DNA of 64,000 nucleotides. Source: Xenopus tropicalis (Eukaryota > Chordata > Amphibia > Anura > Pipidae). The DNA lies in NCBI RefSeq assembly GCF_000004195.4, contig NC_030677.2, positions 67,728,222 to 67,792,221 on the forward strand. The letters run 5' to 3'. Shown in pieces: positions 8,975 to 23,900 of the stretch (position 1 is its first letter; each line of letters starts with the position of its first letter). Made by a program: the position numbers and the translations under genes. The notes below the pieces were generated by a model that did no database searches, was not told the DNA's origin, and was given only the letters and a program-made list of their open reading frames with translations.

Positions 8975-11900
8975 GTAAGACTACTGAAACTTGAGTGAGC
9001 GTGTGAGCATAGTTGTGTATAGTGTTACAGTGTAACTGGGTGCCTCTTCAACCTGGAACTTTCCCGCTGCTGTTGGACTTCAGCTCCCAAGAGCCTCGGC
9101 TGTTGCTAGAGGCTAACAAGTAGCGAGTGACAACTACTAGGGAGCCATGCTTTGTTTTTAACTTTCTGCCAGCCGTTTCACTCCTGACTCCCTCCGATTC
9201 CCCCACACCCCATAATCCCCATGTTCCCCTGATCTCAGGCGCCGGCCTCTCCCATGGCATTCTCCTGCATTGCTCCCTGCCTTCCCCCCTCTAGGGCGAC
9301 CATTTCTGCCTCTTTCTTTCATTTCCATTTGTTCTGTTTCCTCTTTGCAGTCCAATTATATGACTCACGCCTCTGATTGCAGCTTCATCAGAGCCTGTGC
9401 TTTCTAAGCACTCAACACCCTTTCTGTTGGGCCACCCATTAGATTGCAAGCTCTTCTACTACACTTCTGCTATAAATGTGTATGCTTATGGAGAATACAT
9501 TGTGCAGGAACAAGACATACAATGCACTGAGTTGTCACACCCTGTGCTGTCCATATACTTTTGAAGAGGGGTTGGAAGGTATTTTCCTTGCTGGACTCAA
9601 CGTTCTATATGGAAATAATTATGCAATTTCTATATTCTGTAATTAAAATGACCACCTGACACATTATTTCCTTACTTGTGTACTCACCAGCAATAGGGCA
9701 TTTCCCAATCACACATCTTTTGTGGCAGTTTCCTTCAGAAGGGTTTATTTTCTAAAGCGGCTGTAAAGCCAGAAATTGAACATTTGACTAATGCAAGGTA
9801 TGGTAATTCTGAGCCACTGTCCAATATGCATTTTGTAACCATTTTTCAGTGTTTTTAAGTTATTTATAAATGTATCTGCAGTTGAAGGCAATATCTGTCT
9901 GTCCCTGGCTGCTCTGCACTGCTGGTTCTCTTCCTTGAAACAACGTACTGTAGCACAAGTCAACCTTTACTTGGTCTGTTAAGCAGCTGGCTTCTGCTGC
10001 CTTGTTTCAAATATCAGGACTAGTGGGGCAGAGAATAGAATGGAACACATTCTGCTTTCACTAACATTCATGGTTATAAACCACTGAACATTAGTACAGG
10101 TATCAAACCCCTTATCTGGAAACCCATTATCCAGAAAGTTCTGAATAACCGAATGGCCATCTCCCATAGACTCAATTTTAATCAAATAATTCACATTTTT
10201 AAAAATTATTTCCTTTTTCTCTGTAATAGTAAAACAGTACCTTGTACTTGATCCCAACTAAGATATAATTAATCCTTATTGGAGCCAAAACAATCCTTTA
10301 GTTTACTTACTGTTTAATTTATTAATTTATTTAGGTCCCGAGCATTCTGAATAACAGGTCCCATAGCATTCTGGATAACAGGTCCCATACCTGTAATTAA
10401 TGTATACTGGAAAGTTTCTTTACAGAATTGCTCATTAGACAAAATGTTATTGTAATGTAAGAACTTGCCCAGATCAGTGTGTGTGACCAGATGCCAAATG
10501 TACTAAATGTCATTATATTTAGTGGTACAGCAGAATTTTTATCTTTTGCGTATCCATCCCCTTTCAATCTACAGTTTATTGGGTCTTGACTGCTTTTTTG
10601 GATTACACTTTTAACCTGCATTTAAAGTAAATCAAAGTAACGATTGCTGCAGTTGAATCCCACTGTCAGATTTGTAAATGCTAGTCTGAAGGAGGTCGTC
10701 TCACCATAGCAATATAAAGAAGAAGTGCTCCAAGCATGAGGGCAGCCAAAGATTCTCAGCCGATAAGAGAGACTGGAAATCAGATGTTTATTAAACATAT
10801 TGACCTGAACATGGAGTAACCCAAATTACCTTTACTGGATAGCTGGCCAATGGCAGGATCTGCAGAGTGGGCACACAGGAATCAAACTGCATGTGACCCA
10901 TTTTGCCTGCATCCAATAACATTGAGCTGTTATGGTATATTAGTGGCCTGGCCCTGCTGGCTGTGGGACACAGACAATTTAAGTCACCCATGTGGCCCTA
11001 GTTTAGCCTTTATTAGACCGAAATAGATTGTGGGACAGACCCTCCTAGGGAAGTTTAAGGCAGTGGCTGGTAGAACCTGCCTGAATAACAGCAATGTTGA
11101 GATTTAGAGTCTGGATGTCTTTGATACTATTTGTACAGTATCTGTCTATAATGTACCTCTGTTCTGCAGAATGGTAGGTAATAATGATCAGTATAGGCAT
11201 ACTGACTACCTACATGGGATATTATTATGATAGTCCTGTGTTACTTCATTTTCTTGACATTGCCAAAGTCGGACTTATACAGAAATATTTCACAATTCTG
11301 CTTCTAGAAAGAAAAGGAGAAACAAAAGATTGGTTAAATGGTGGTTTGCAGTTTGCAACTTATTTGCCATTATGCTCCATATAAATACTTTACCATGTAA
11401 TAAGGTGTATTTATCCCCTTGCTTCTGATGGCGTGGATGCCATTGTATTGTATATAGGAAAATAGTAAATAAAACACCCATGTAAAACAAATCAGCTATG
11501 GATTGTAGAATTGTATCCAGATGCTCATGGCTCCTGGTTAAAATCCTACATTGTTTGCCCTATTTCTGTCATTTCTGCTTAGTGTTGCATTCAGTGTATT
11601 TTACCTTCAATGGTGTGATAAACAGAAAGAGATATATCAAGTCGCAATGATTATAAAGTATTATAATTTTGTATTACAGTTAAATAGTAATCAAATCAAG
11701 ATTTGTAATCTCACTGTAGCAGAAATCTGACGGTAAAGGTGTGTGTAGGTGAATGAAGGGCCAGCCTGGAAGCTTGAGTCACTGTACATTGTTTTAGGCA
11801 AAACTATTTCATTTTACTTTTAAGGTGACCTTTCAAACCATGGACATTGGAATGGGCCTATTAACAGACTGTGTAATTTGATTTATGATGGAAAATGAAA

Positions 11901-14900
11901 AAGGCTTGTTTATAAAGTTGCATAATTTGACATGGTCCATTACAATTGCTGATATATCTGTTACATTGGCCGTGTATATATGGCCTAAAACACCATATTT
12001 TATGGCACCTTAGGACTATGTGACTAGAGGGAAATGCGACATGCTGTCGAAAATTTCCCCACTGCCGGAAGTGACGTCACAGATGTCAAGTACATTTCCG
12101 GATGTGATGTCATGCACAAAATCACTGCTGAAGTTGACTAATTCATGCGCAGATGCATCAAATGACGTCACTGAGAGGCTTACTTTATGAGACTTTGGAA
12201 AAATTGGGAGAATGCTGCTGGGGGATGGGAGAACATTCAAAATCGGGTAACTCCGAAAGTGTCTGTAGTCGTGCAAAGTTGCCTGCAAGAGGAAAATTTG
12301 TGTGACTTTGGATTACCAAAGTGATAAGAAGGGCTTTCCACTGGCGACTTCTGTTGTTGCTGGTGGAAAGCCTTTTCAGAGTGGTTACTCTCCTTCGATA
12401 GCAGAGATCTGTCGCAGGCAAATAAGTCGCTACGTGGGTTCTCACCCTAGACGTCCTTTTACGTCAGGGGCGTTTGTTTTCCCTTTCTAGCTTACAAAGG
12501 TGGCTACCAAGGATTCCAATTTGTTAGTCCTTTTTTATACACAAGGAAGATCACAGAGACTGCTCAGCTGTAACCATTACAGCTGTGTACCCACATGTTC
12601 CAGTGACAGGCAGTAGCAGTGCCCAGCCCTGGCACCCTCCGCTGGCAGAACTGTTAAGTGCAGGCTGGCTACCATAGAGACTGGGAGAAAACTGGTAAAG
12701 CTGAAGCCACTATAAAGAACCTCATTTCCTAAAGGAGTTGAGTGCGAGTCCTTCCGTATGCCCACTTCCTCGTACAGCCTGGCACTATTACAGTGATGTC
12801 TGATGATTTTTCACAGTTTAATAAATAGGCACCTGTCTGTACATGCACATGCATATTTGACTGAAATCACAATTAATTGCTAAGAAATTTATAGTGTGTT
12901 TTCATAATTGCTGTGATCAGCAGTGTATCTTAACACCGCTGGGCCCCCACAAAAACCCTAATAAACTGTTCATGCGCAGTGTTTAGAGCTCCAGAAGCCT
13001 CCACTGGGAAGAAAAAGAGGATGCCGGTGCAATGTTGATAGGCACATATCCTTGGCTGGGGCATTTTTTAGCAAAGATAAACACTGGCCCATGGCAGTGG
13101 TGGTAGACCCTGGTGTAATAACCTCATGTAAAAAGAACCCACATCTGTAAAGCCTGGGCACACCTACTATACACAGCATACAGATATTATGTAGTATATA
13201 CATACCAAGCCTTCATCTATGTTTTGTCAGGGGGCTGCAGTATGTAAAGGGCCACAGGTTTGCATTTGGCTGCAATGTAAGATGAAGAGCACACAAGCAA
13301 GTGAATATTCTCTGTGCCAGTTTACTGCTTCCTCCCCCTGGGATCCTGCTCCTGAGATTATGCCATCTAGTATAAGAAGATTTGGAAGGATTCCTCCTTC
13401 AGTGCTGCCGTTTATTATCTTCTCTTGTGACTCAATGCATTTTGCTAGGTTGCAATGGATTAGTTAATGTTATATTATCAGCAATGATTTCTAGCTTCCT
13501 TATTCCCTTTCTCTTATACTAATAATTCATCAGATAATGCTGATGCTGTATATTTCTAATTAAAGTGGTAGTTTACCTAATGTCTGACTGTTGAGGATTA
13601 TATAAATTCTGTTTATGTTTCTACCTCAGGATTCTTTAACATAAATCCCATTTTTCAAAGTCTGACTCCCAAGCCCAGTCTGGTAGTCAGCTTGTAGAGT
13701 CTTTTTCTAGGCTGATCTTGAACAAGTAAGGATTTCATCATACCTCCCAACATGCTGAAAATGGAAAGAGGGACAAAAAGAAATGCTGTGCATAAATGTA
13801 TTGACCACGCCCATTTGTGTGACCACACCCCCTAAATACCACTCCCATTTGACTAAATTTTGCAGGTTATTTTCAACACATTTCTGGGGTTCTGGGGTCT
13901 TGTTTTATGTGTTATTACAGTTTTGTTAAAAAAGCTGAAATTGCCCTTTAAGTTGCAAGTTTCAGTTCCCTCAAGAGACCTGTTAAGCTTATTGGTTACA
14001 ATTGTATCTCAGTGCAGGTGTAGCTTTGTTAACTTTCGGGGCTCTCTACCAAAAGCTACTTTTTAAATAAGTTTGAGAAACATTTGTATCTTTTTTAGCA
14101 TTCAGTGCAGGAGATCAAAGGGAAATGAGGGACTTTTCAGTAAGAATCCTGGACTGCAGGTTGAGCTGTCAAAAGAGGGACTGTCCCGCAAAATTTGGGA
14201 CAGTTAGGAGCTATGATTTCATCCTTTATCTTTATGGCTTACCATTTCTTTGCCATTATTGCAGTAAAGATTGTAAAGGTTCATCATTCACATTGGGAAA
14301 GCTACTGATCTGTGCATGTGATTTAGAGTTCTCATTAGTGCCAATAAATACAATTTTATATCTGCTGGGAGGCTACTGTTTTAATAACTTAGTAAAATTG
14401 TAGCACATAAACATTTTATACAGTATAATTATGTTCAGCATTAACAGTCAATATATATATATATATATATATATAACACCCACCCAAAGATATTATGCAA
14501 TGTGAGTATTTAGCTCTGATGACCCTAAAATCTAAAAACTGCTGGTAAATGAAAAAAAAAAGTCTCAAAATCTAAAAATCTCTAATTTTTTTTGTACTAT
14601 AATATCCTAGATGATTTATTTGTCCAAAGGATTTCAAGATGAAGAATCGTTTTTTTTAGTAGATGTCTTTAAAGGTAATTGCACATTCAAGAGAGGGAGA
14701 CGAAACACTAAATTGCCACCATCGTCCCTGTTCTGCATGATCATTCCCATAAGGTTTAAATGGGGTGCTGATCTGTAGTTATTTGTACCCCTCCCTCAAA
14801 GCAATAAATTGATAGGTGGAAAAAAAGCATATTTCCCTTGTGCATGACAATGACAAACAGTCACAAACAATTTATGCACAGATTTTTTTTTTTTATGACT

Positions 14901-17900
14901 ATTCCAAAAATGTGTAAAATACCTTAAAGAAAAAACATTCCTTTACTTATATATATATGTATATTTTGTTATATACACAGAAATGTATACAGTAGAAACA
15001 AATTTTTTAAAATCAGGGAAATGTATTTTATATTGGTGGGACCACAAAAAAAACTGGTGTAAAATACGAGGAAGTTTAAAATCGGTGTATGTTTTACTGT
15101 GGATCAGTCTATAAGCAACTTAAATATACATACATCTAAATACAACATATATTAATTATAAAATGGTTTTAAAGTTAAATAGTAAATGTCATGTTATTAA
15201 AAGCAGTATTTGTCCATCTGTTTGCATTCTCTGCACTTTGGGTTCTGTCTCCTGAAACTGTAGAGCAGGAGCCAACCTCCTACATGGTTTCATGGATCAG
15301 AATCAGAAAACCGAATGGGATAAATAAACACTGACTTCATAGAGCACATTCATTTACAACTGCCATTAAAAATATAATTTTTTTTAATTAATGTGTATTA
15401 GAACTTTAATAAGAATAACATCTTTTTTCATGATGCAAACCAAACAGTTCACCCTTTAATGGCTGCATAAATGGAAAGTCTGTTAATAAATGTTATTACA
15501 TACTAGCTAATGGAACTGCTGCAATGATGTTGTACATGTATATTTATTATCCAGAATCTTTGGGGTCTGGTGTTTTCCAGGTAAAGGATCTTTCTGTAAT
15601 TTGAATCACTATACCTTTAGTCTGCCAAATAAAAGCTCAAATATTAGGAAATCCAATAGGGTTATTTCCTTGCCAATATGGATTCATGCAGCTTAGTTAC
15701 TGTCAAGTACAAGGTTCTGTGTTATTGTTACAAAGAAAAAGGGAAAATACCGTATCTAGTAGAATTAAGTTTAAAACAACTGGACTTTTCTGAGTTTATT
15801 TTGAAAACCTTTCACCACTCTTCCGAACTCTATACCATCTGCAGCACCCTAAGAACTGTTTGAGCAGCAGATGACTATGAGCCCATTAGTCTTTCCTTGT
15901 GCATTGTGTTCTGGCCAGATATGTGGAGTTTAACCTGAAATACAGGCACCCCATGTAGTCATGTTCCCTTATGGGTACTTGGTGTGTTGCCATCAGACAC
16001 TTCAGGAAACTCCTTTAAACACTTGGCTGCTTTCCTTATTGGAAACATAGTACAGACAATACAACATGTTGTTCTAATAAAGAGGAAGATCAGGTTTGTC
16101 AGCATCCACCATATGTTTAAATAGAACTCCATGGCTCAAGGCGCAGGATAAAACAGTGCCTTGCTGAGCAATTTTGTATTAAGTGTTTGTGTCCTGTGTA
16201 ATTTTAATGAGCAGTTATTCCCCTTACAACTATTATAATAGGTCATATACTAGGACACAGCAAATGGTGGAGAGGCTATTCATTGCAGTCAAATTTAAAA
16301 AGGGATTTACTGCCCCTTTAATTCAAGCAACTAATTACAACTTATCATCCAGCCTACTGATGAAATGAAGCAAACATAATTACAAACAAAATCTTAATTT
16401 CTGCATTAATAACTTTAAAACCAATTTCATTTTTTCATTAGTGTGTACTAGAAAGAGGTTTAGGATTATATTTGCGTTCATTATGCAAATTACTGTATTT
16501 TGAGATTTCTCTGCAGTTTATAGGAGATGCCCTACTGTGGGAAGTGTTGCAGATATTTTCATTAGTAAAGTTACATAAGCAGTGTAATAATAGGTGCAAA
16601 GGTTGCCTCAGTTTTAATAACCTAACAACCAATTAGCGGGTAGCATTAATTTCCTGATCTGCTGTAGGTTTCCTGTTGTGTGTAACAATTGCTTATCTCT
16701 ATGAGGTGTATAAGTCACTGGGGCCCATTTATGAACACTGGGCAAGTTTGCACCTAGGCAGTTACCCAAAGAAACCAATCATATGTTTGCTTTTATTGTT
16801 CTCCCTGCCGCTGTCTGAAAAATCTAATCACTGATTGTTTGCTATGGGTTACTGCCCAGGTGCAAACTTGCCCAGTATTTATAAATGAGCCCTACTTTGT
16901 GGCAAATCGATCAGTTCAGTTTAGCATTTTTTCTAAATAACAATCTCCGTTTTCTACCCTTGGTTTCTGTAGAATTGAATTCTGATTAATTAAAAAACAG
17001 AGAATCTTCATACCAAAACAAATTCTTCAAGACAAACAAAATAATAAAGAACAAACTAATAATACACATGCTTCGGTCAGCAAAGGCCCTGATTCCTAAA
17101 AATTGGAAAAGTACAGAACTCCCAACATATCAGGACTGGGTCAGACTTATGGATAAGATGAAAAAAATGGAGGAAATAACAGCAATTCTTCATAATAATA
17201 GTCAGACATACTGGAACATGTGGACTCCATGGCTAAACAAAGCAGCTTTATTGCCAGTGAAAAGGAAATATTTATATTGAAGGAACATATAGCAGCATAA
17301 GATAAAAAAATGAACGTTAGCATGTATTATTTTTTTCTGTTAAAGAAAAATTGGACATCAGCCTTTTATGTAAAGTTATTAGTTCTTTACCAGTATGAAA
17401 TATAATGTACAACTCATTTGAGTAGTTAGGGGCATTATGGGTAATACTACATATTAAAGGGCAGGGAATTTAATGGATCGTTCTGTTTCAGTATCATTGA
17501 CTGTTAGATTGCAATCTCATTATAACAGCAATTTATATTTGCCTTATTGGTTTTTATCATAGCTTTAACATTCCTTTATAATCTCTCCTGACCCTCTGCT
17601 TGATCTCTGTTCAACTGTCCTGGGTAAATTGGCTAATGATAAAATCAGCCATAGTGTGTGAGGGGATGCAGACTGTAAGCTCCACTGGGGCAGAAACTGG
17701 TGTGAATAATACACCAAGGGGCACATTTACTTACCCACGAACGGGCCGAATGCGTCCGATTGCGTTTTTTTCGTAATGATCGGTATTTGGCGATTTTTCG
17801 GAAAATTATCGCAAATTTTTCGTTGCCATTCCGAATGTTGCGCAAAATCTGGCGATTTTTTCGTAGCGTTAAAACTTGCGCGAAAAGTCGTGCCTTTTTC

Positions 17901-20900
17901 GGAGCCATTCCGAAAGTTGCGCAAAATGTTGCGATTTTTCCGTAGCGTTCGGATTCATTCAAGCTTCAGTATGGTGACTTTTCTTGGGCCAGGTTGGAGC
18001 TGCAGGGTGCCATTGAGTCCTATGGGAGGCTTCCAAAATCATGCTAAGTCTGAAAGTTTCGCCCGCCGCTTACGAGCGCTCAATACGAAAAAGTCGCGAC
18101 AAGATATGAGCGAATCGTAATGGCTACGAAAAACTCACGTTTTTTCGCGAAAATCGTATTGGTAACGAAAAAGTCGTGACAATTTCCGAAAAGTCGTAAA
18201 GGCGCCGAAAAAATCGCAAAAATACGAAAAAGTCGCAAAATGTTCGTTTTCCAATCGGAATTTTTCGGATTCGAATTCGTGTCTTAGTAAATCAGCCCCC
18301 TACAGTATATAAATGAAAGATAATACATAAATCCAGAGAAAACCTTAATGCATTTGTATGACTAGGTCCTGTATTTTAACATTTTTCTCATTGCTACATT
18401 TCAGGTTACTGTGCATCTCTGATGCCCTCATTTATAAACAGACACTAATTCAGTAAAGGGGCGATTCTCCCCCTTACTAATAAAATATGACATCTAGTGC
18501 TGAAAGGACAATCATCTACTCTTAGGACACAATTTACTAAGCATTGTTATTTTTTACAGAGCAGTATTGATAGTTACCACTTCTCAAAGCGTTCGAAGAT
18601 ATTGAATTGATGCCTTCTTCTGCTTTGATAAAAACTGTCAGGAAAGTGTTAATAATTATGATAATATTTAAACTGCAAGGGATTCTTTAGAATTCCCCAG
18701 TTTAAATGTTATTAAGAGCTCTTACAGACGTGCTTTCCCTGCATTCCCCTGATGTGGATTTGTATGTGTTCCACCATAGAGGAATGCAGGAGTTAACACA
18801 ACCTGTGTTTTTTCAGTAAGTTTGTGCTTGTTTCCACCTATGTTTGGTGCTTCCCTGTGGCAGACCGAGTACAAACTCTTTGAAAAGAACAGGCTGTTTT
18901 TCTTCATGCAGTTTCTTGAGGTGGAATGCATGAAAGATCTACCACAAGGAACAATCTGTAAAAAGGCCTAAATCTGCCCCTTTGTATAAGCGAATTGGTT
19001 TCCGTGTATTAAAGAACATGTAAACTCCACATTTTCCTACCATGTATATAAGTTAGGCATATCTCCTCCACCCAAACCACACCATTTGTACTGCACATAT
19101 CCCCTTCGTTCACCAGTGTCATCACATTACAAACAGCACATGTGCCCTGTAAAGTTCATGCACTGAAGAATGCAGGCTTACACAGGCAGACCTTACTTTG
19201 CTAAAAAGTTCTACTTGGACTGGGCACTGTAATAGTTAAACTGAGCTCAGGAGAGGAGACTGGGAGAAAAAAACATGTCTTTCCAGCAGAGTGCACAGCT
19301 AGAGCAGAGTTTCTATGGAAACTAGCAGTGCCATCTCTTCATTGGCAGCTAGACTGGAGGGTCTTTTTGGTAACCTGTGTTGATAAGAACTGAGCATGTT
19401 CAGTTAGCCAAGAGCCAAAGTCAATATGTAATGTGATGGGGTGGGGGGGGGGGGTGCAGGGGGAGAAGAAATCCCAAGTAATTAAGAGACTGCAGCCTTA
19501 CTATGAACCTTTGGAGTGGTAGGTATTTAAGGATTTCAGAAAGGCTGTTCATTGATTACATTTTTTATGGGGATTTTACATGTCCTTTAAGAAAAACTTA
19601 TTTTATCACTCCATTATATAGAATTTATAGAGAAATATACCCATCCCCCCTTATTTCCCCTTTTCTTGACTACCAACCATAAGTCTTTGTAACTATAAAC
19701 TCCTACCTAGCAAATATTTGTACAGTTATAAAAGGGCAGTAAGTCTGTGGGTGTGTGAACCTGTGATTAAAGGAGACCTTTACACCTGCTCTAATTTCAT
19801 TGTTTGTATGGGTGGAGGGGGACACAGGGATGAGCTGTAGTAATAAATTGATGCCGAAAGTCCTCCAAATATGACAGTTTATGGCAGCACACAAAAGTCA
19901 TTAGAGATGCTTGCTGGTGAAGCTTCTTTGGCCCAGAAAGGTAATCACTAACTTAATAGCTTGTTAGCGACATTTGTAGTTTTCCAGTTTAAATGATTTG
20001 TAGCAGAATTAAGGTGGCTATACATGGTAAGATTTGCTTGTTTGGCAAGGTTGCCAAATGAGCAGATCTTCTCCAGATATGCCCACCTAAAGGTGGGGGA
20101 TATCTGGCTAATTCGATTGTTTGGTCCTAGGGCATAGGTGCAGATAGACCGAGGGCTGCATCAATGAGCCGATGCGGTCCCCTGTATGACGGAAAATCAA
20201 ACCTGCCCAATGAGATCTTCCCAATTTTAGGCCAGATATTGATGGGGTAGGTCCATCGGTGGTGCCCATACATGGACAGATAAGCTGCTGCATCTGTCTG
20301 AATGACCCAAATCAGCAGTCATCGGACACTTTTAAGGCATGATGAAACAGATTACAGAAAGATCCCTTATCTGGAGAACCCAGGGTCCCAGGCATTCCAG
20401 ATAATAGATCCTATATCTGTCCCACAATAGTGGCACTTTCTTTTATGGTCGTATAAATACAATTTATGCAAATATCTTACATAACAGGTGGTTTCTGATT
20501 CCCTTTTAGCATTTGCTTCTCCTTTCAGATCATTATGGAGGGATGTAGTGAAAGCTGTTAAAGGATAAAATATGGACAGTGTAACAAATTATTCCATTGT
20601 GCAAACAGGTTGTCCCACACAGTCCCACAGCAGTATTTGTGACCTCTGTTTGTTATACACATAAACATAGCTCTCCTAACTTAACCCCCAAAGGTCAAGC
20701 ATGACCTAGGGGAAAGGAAACCTGAATGCTGGTATAGGTAGAACTGGAAAGTCCTTTACACCAGCACTCTGCTTACCAGGTTCTGACACAGATGTTCGTT
20801 TTGTCAAAAACACCCAGCTTCTACAATGTAACACTAAGCAGAAACATAAATGCAATAATGTAGAATCTACATTATTGCATTTATGTTTCTGTTCACTGTT

Positions 20901-23900
20901 ACATACATGGCATTTAACAAATACTTTGCATTTACAACTCAGAAGAAGATCTAGTTACTTGATAACATGTTAATCAAACAGGATTTCCTGCCCCACAGTT
21001 CTGTGCACTAACTGCTATTTATATGATAACTTTTTCATGGGTATGCAAATGTTTTGTTTTGTTTTCTTTTCCGGTAACTAAAGGTGGCCATACACATTAC
21101 AATTCTACAATTCTGATCTCTACTCCACTCTATACTTCACTCGAGGGGAACTCCCCAGGTCTGTATTTACTTGTATAGAATATATAGTGACATACAAGTA
21201 AAAACATAGCTGAGAGTTCCCCTCTAGTGAACTATGGAGAACTATTGGATGCACCCAAGGTGCCAGAAGTTAACTTGATATCAGTGTGATATCTCTGTTA
21301 GGCAGAATAGCACAATAAGTTCTAAAAGAGGTCTTCGTTGAAAACACTGTGTTCACAGAGCTACAATGTATTGTATTCGAGTAGGCCTTTCCATGGTGCT
21401 GTTCTGGGTGGAGGGGAAGAGGCACCCTCAGCTCTGGTTTTCGGCTCACCACCACCACCAAATAACATTTCAATCACACTCCTGTGCATTAAAGGCACAA
21501 CCAGCACAAGGGGACAGAATGTAGCTGCTTTTGCACCCAATAGTGCGCATAATGCCTGGTGTTACTAAATTACCCTTGACCCACATGACTTACTATAACC
21601 AATTATAGCTTCTTTCTCTCAGCAAAATGTATACGTATTATCCCAAGAATTTTACCTAAGAAGATATGGTACCGCTGGCCTTTCCACTGCTATGATCCTG
21701 TGCTTTGTACAGCAGCTGATCAGTGATGCAAGGATGCTCTGATCCAGCTGCCAACATGCATATGCAATCCCCAGCCTGCCATGCACCACTGTTGTTTGTA
21801 ATACAGCATTTCTCCTCAGTGTTCAGCACAACCACTATTCTGCTCTGTAGAATACAATGGTGTTTTATAAAACTTATCTATTATATGCTATGTAACATGT
21901 GCCATTTAGCCCTATTTCAAGTTGAATAGCTACCTCCATGGCTACACAGCAGCTTGGTTTATATAAACCACAGCCTTGGTTCTAAAGCAAGCACACAACG
22001 GTTACCAGTGCAGGGATACTGTACATTATATTCTAATTACTTTGATACATATTTTTTGGTGCTACTGTTCCTTTAAGTGTGCAGCAAACCAGAGACTTAG
22101 GAAACCTAATTTAGTGGCTCGTTTGACATTTCTTTTAGCAGAATTTAGCTGCAGGGGTCAAGCAGAATGGCATGTCAGTACTTGAATTCCCATAACATTA
22201 CTAGTGGGGTTATTATTAATTCTCAGTCACCAAGGTTTCCAGTGCAGCCTATCCTTGTCTGGGTGATGTTCAACACTGCCCAGTTCAGCAGTGGACACTA
22301 GCATCTCTGCTACAAGCATTGGCTGCAGCATTACTACCCAACAAGCGTCTCTGCTGGTTCTCACTTGTCTAGTTGACGACTCAGGGAGAAATAAGGCACT
22401 TATGAAGTGTGTTTTTAACCATTTACACATTTTTTTTAAATGGCTACCTAATGGAACAATCATAACTGTTTTGTATGTGTCGAAGCAACAATCTACTTTT
22501 ATGTGTTATGCAGATTGTCAAAAAGGAAAAAAACCAGACAAAATAAGAAAATAATTTGAAGTCTCTTGGTTACGATGTCTGATGGCGTAAAAAAAGCAGT
22601 GTCTTAAGGTAGCAGTGAGACGGATAGCATGTGACAGAAGCAAACAGCAAGTAGATTCGGAGGGAACGTGCTGTCACTGGAATTAGTCCAGCAGCTACAC
22701 ACAAAGACGAGACAACACACATTTTGCTGGGAACGTTTTGCTTCTGTATAATGTGTGTGAGCCTTCTTATTTTGAAGCATTTAATAAAAAAGCGTATTCA
22801 GGTATGAAATCTCTTGCCTGGAATGAGGTTATCTAGAATGTTCCGAATTACAGGAAGGCCATCTCCTATCAAGTCCATTTTAAGCAAATCTAGTTTTTAA
22901 AAATGATTTCCTTATTTCTTTGTACAATAAAACAGTACTATAATAGATCCTATCCCTGCATTACAGAACAAAGCTTATTATTATTCCTATACATTTATAT
23001 TAGACCTAATTTATGAAAGGGCTGAAGGCCAGTCCGGCTAATTTACAATTGTTGCACCAGAGCAGGAACCAAAGAAATTTTTCTTTCATTGCCTGGAGCC
23101 TGGAGCTGGCTGACCAAAGTTAATTAATGTTTGCCTGCCATGGGTTACTCCCCAGGTACAATTTTGCCAGTTTTGGTAAATAAACTAAGAGATTAAGATT
23201 ATGATCTTTTTCAAGGATATTGTTTAAAAAAATATTGACTTGCAATGTATGGCCTTCATCTGCACTTAGTTGGAAATGCTAAAAGAGTGCAACACCAGTC
23301 AACAATAATACAGGGAAGGCTCTTGTTATCCAGAATGCTTGGTACCTGGGGTTTTCTGGATAAAAGTTCTTTCTGTAATTTAGATCTCCATACTTTGTCT
23401 ACTAAAACAATACTTAAACATTCAATAAACCCAGTAACATTGGTTTGCCTCCAGTAAAGATTTATTTTACCCTAGCTGGGAGCTGTTTCCTTATTACATA
23501 GAAAAAAGAAAATAATTTAAAATAGAATGTAATTATATGATTAAAACAGAGGCTATAGGAGATGGCTATCCTGTAATTCAGAGCTTTTAGGGCAGGGGGC
23601 TCAAACTCAATTTACCTAGGGGCCGCAGGAGGCAAAGTCAGGATGAGGCTGGGCCGCATAAGGGATTTCACAAAAAATTGGCTTTCAAGGGATAATGTAA
23701 GGCACGGAGGGCGGGAGCTGCTGATTGCGGAAATTACGTTATGCCATCATAACAGTTATTATGGGAAGACGTTCTGTGTGCACAATTCGCTCCTTAGCAG
23801 CTAATTGTGCACACAGAACGTCTTCCCATAATAACTGTTATGATGGCATAACGTCATTTCCGCAATCAGCAGCTCCCGCCCGCCGTGCCTTGCATTATCC

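Noticed and set aside
9048..9355. Overlapping - strand frames near the mcub promoter
   Set aside because: GC-rich, stop-poor sequence gives open frames by chance. No domain or splice continuation was seen, though a divergent noncoding transcript cannot be excluded.
12072..12170. Two TGACGTCA (CRE-like) palindromes 90 bp apart
   Set aside because: They are 3 kb into intron 1 with no promoter features. Two 8-bp matches are weak evidence for an enhancer.
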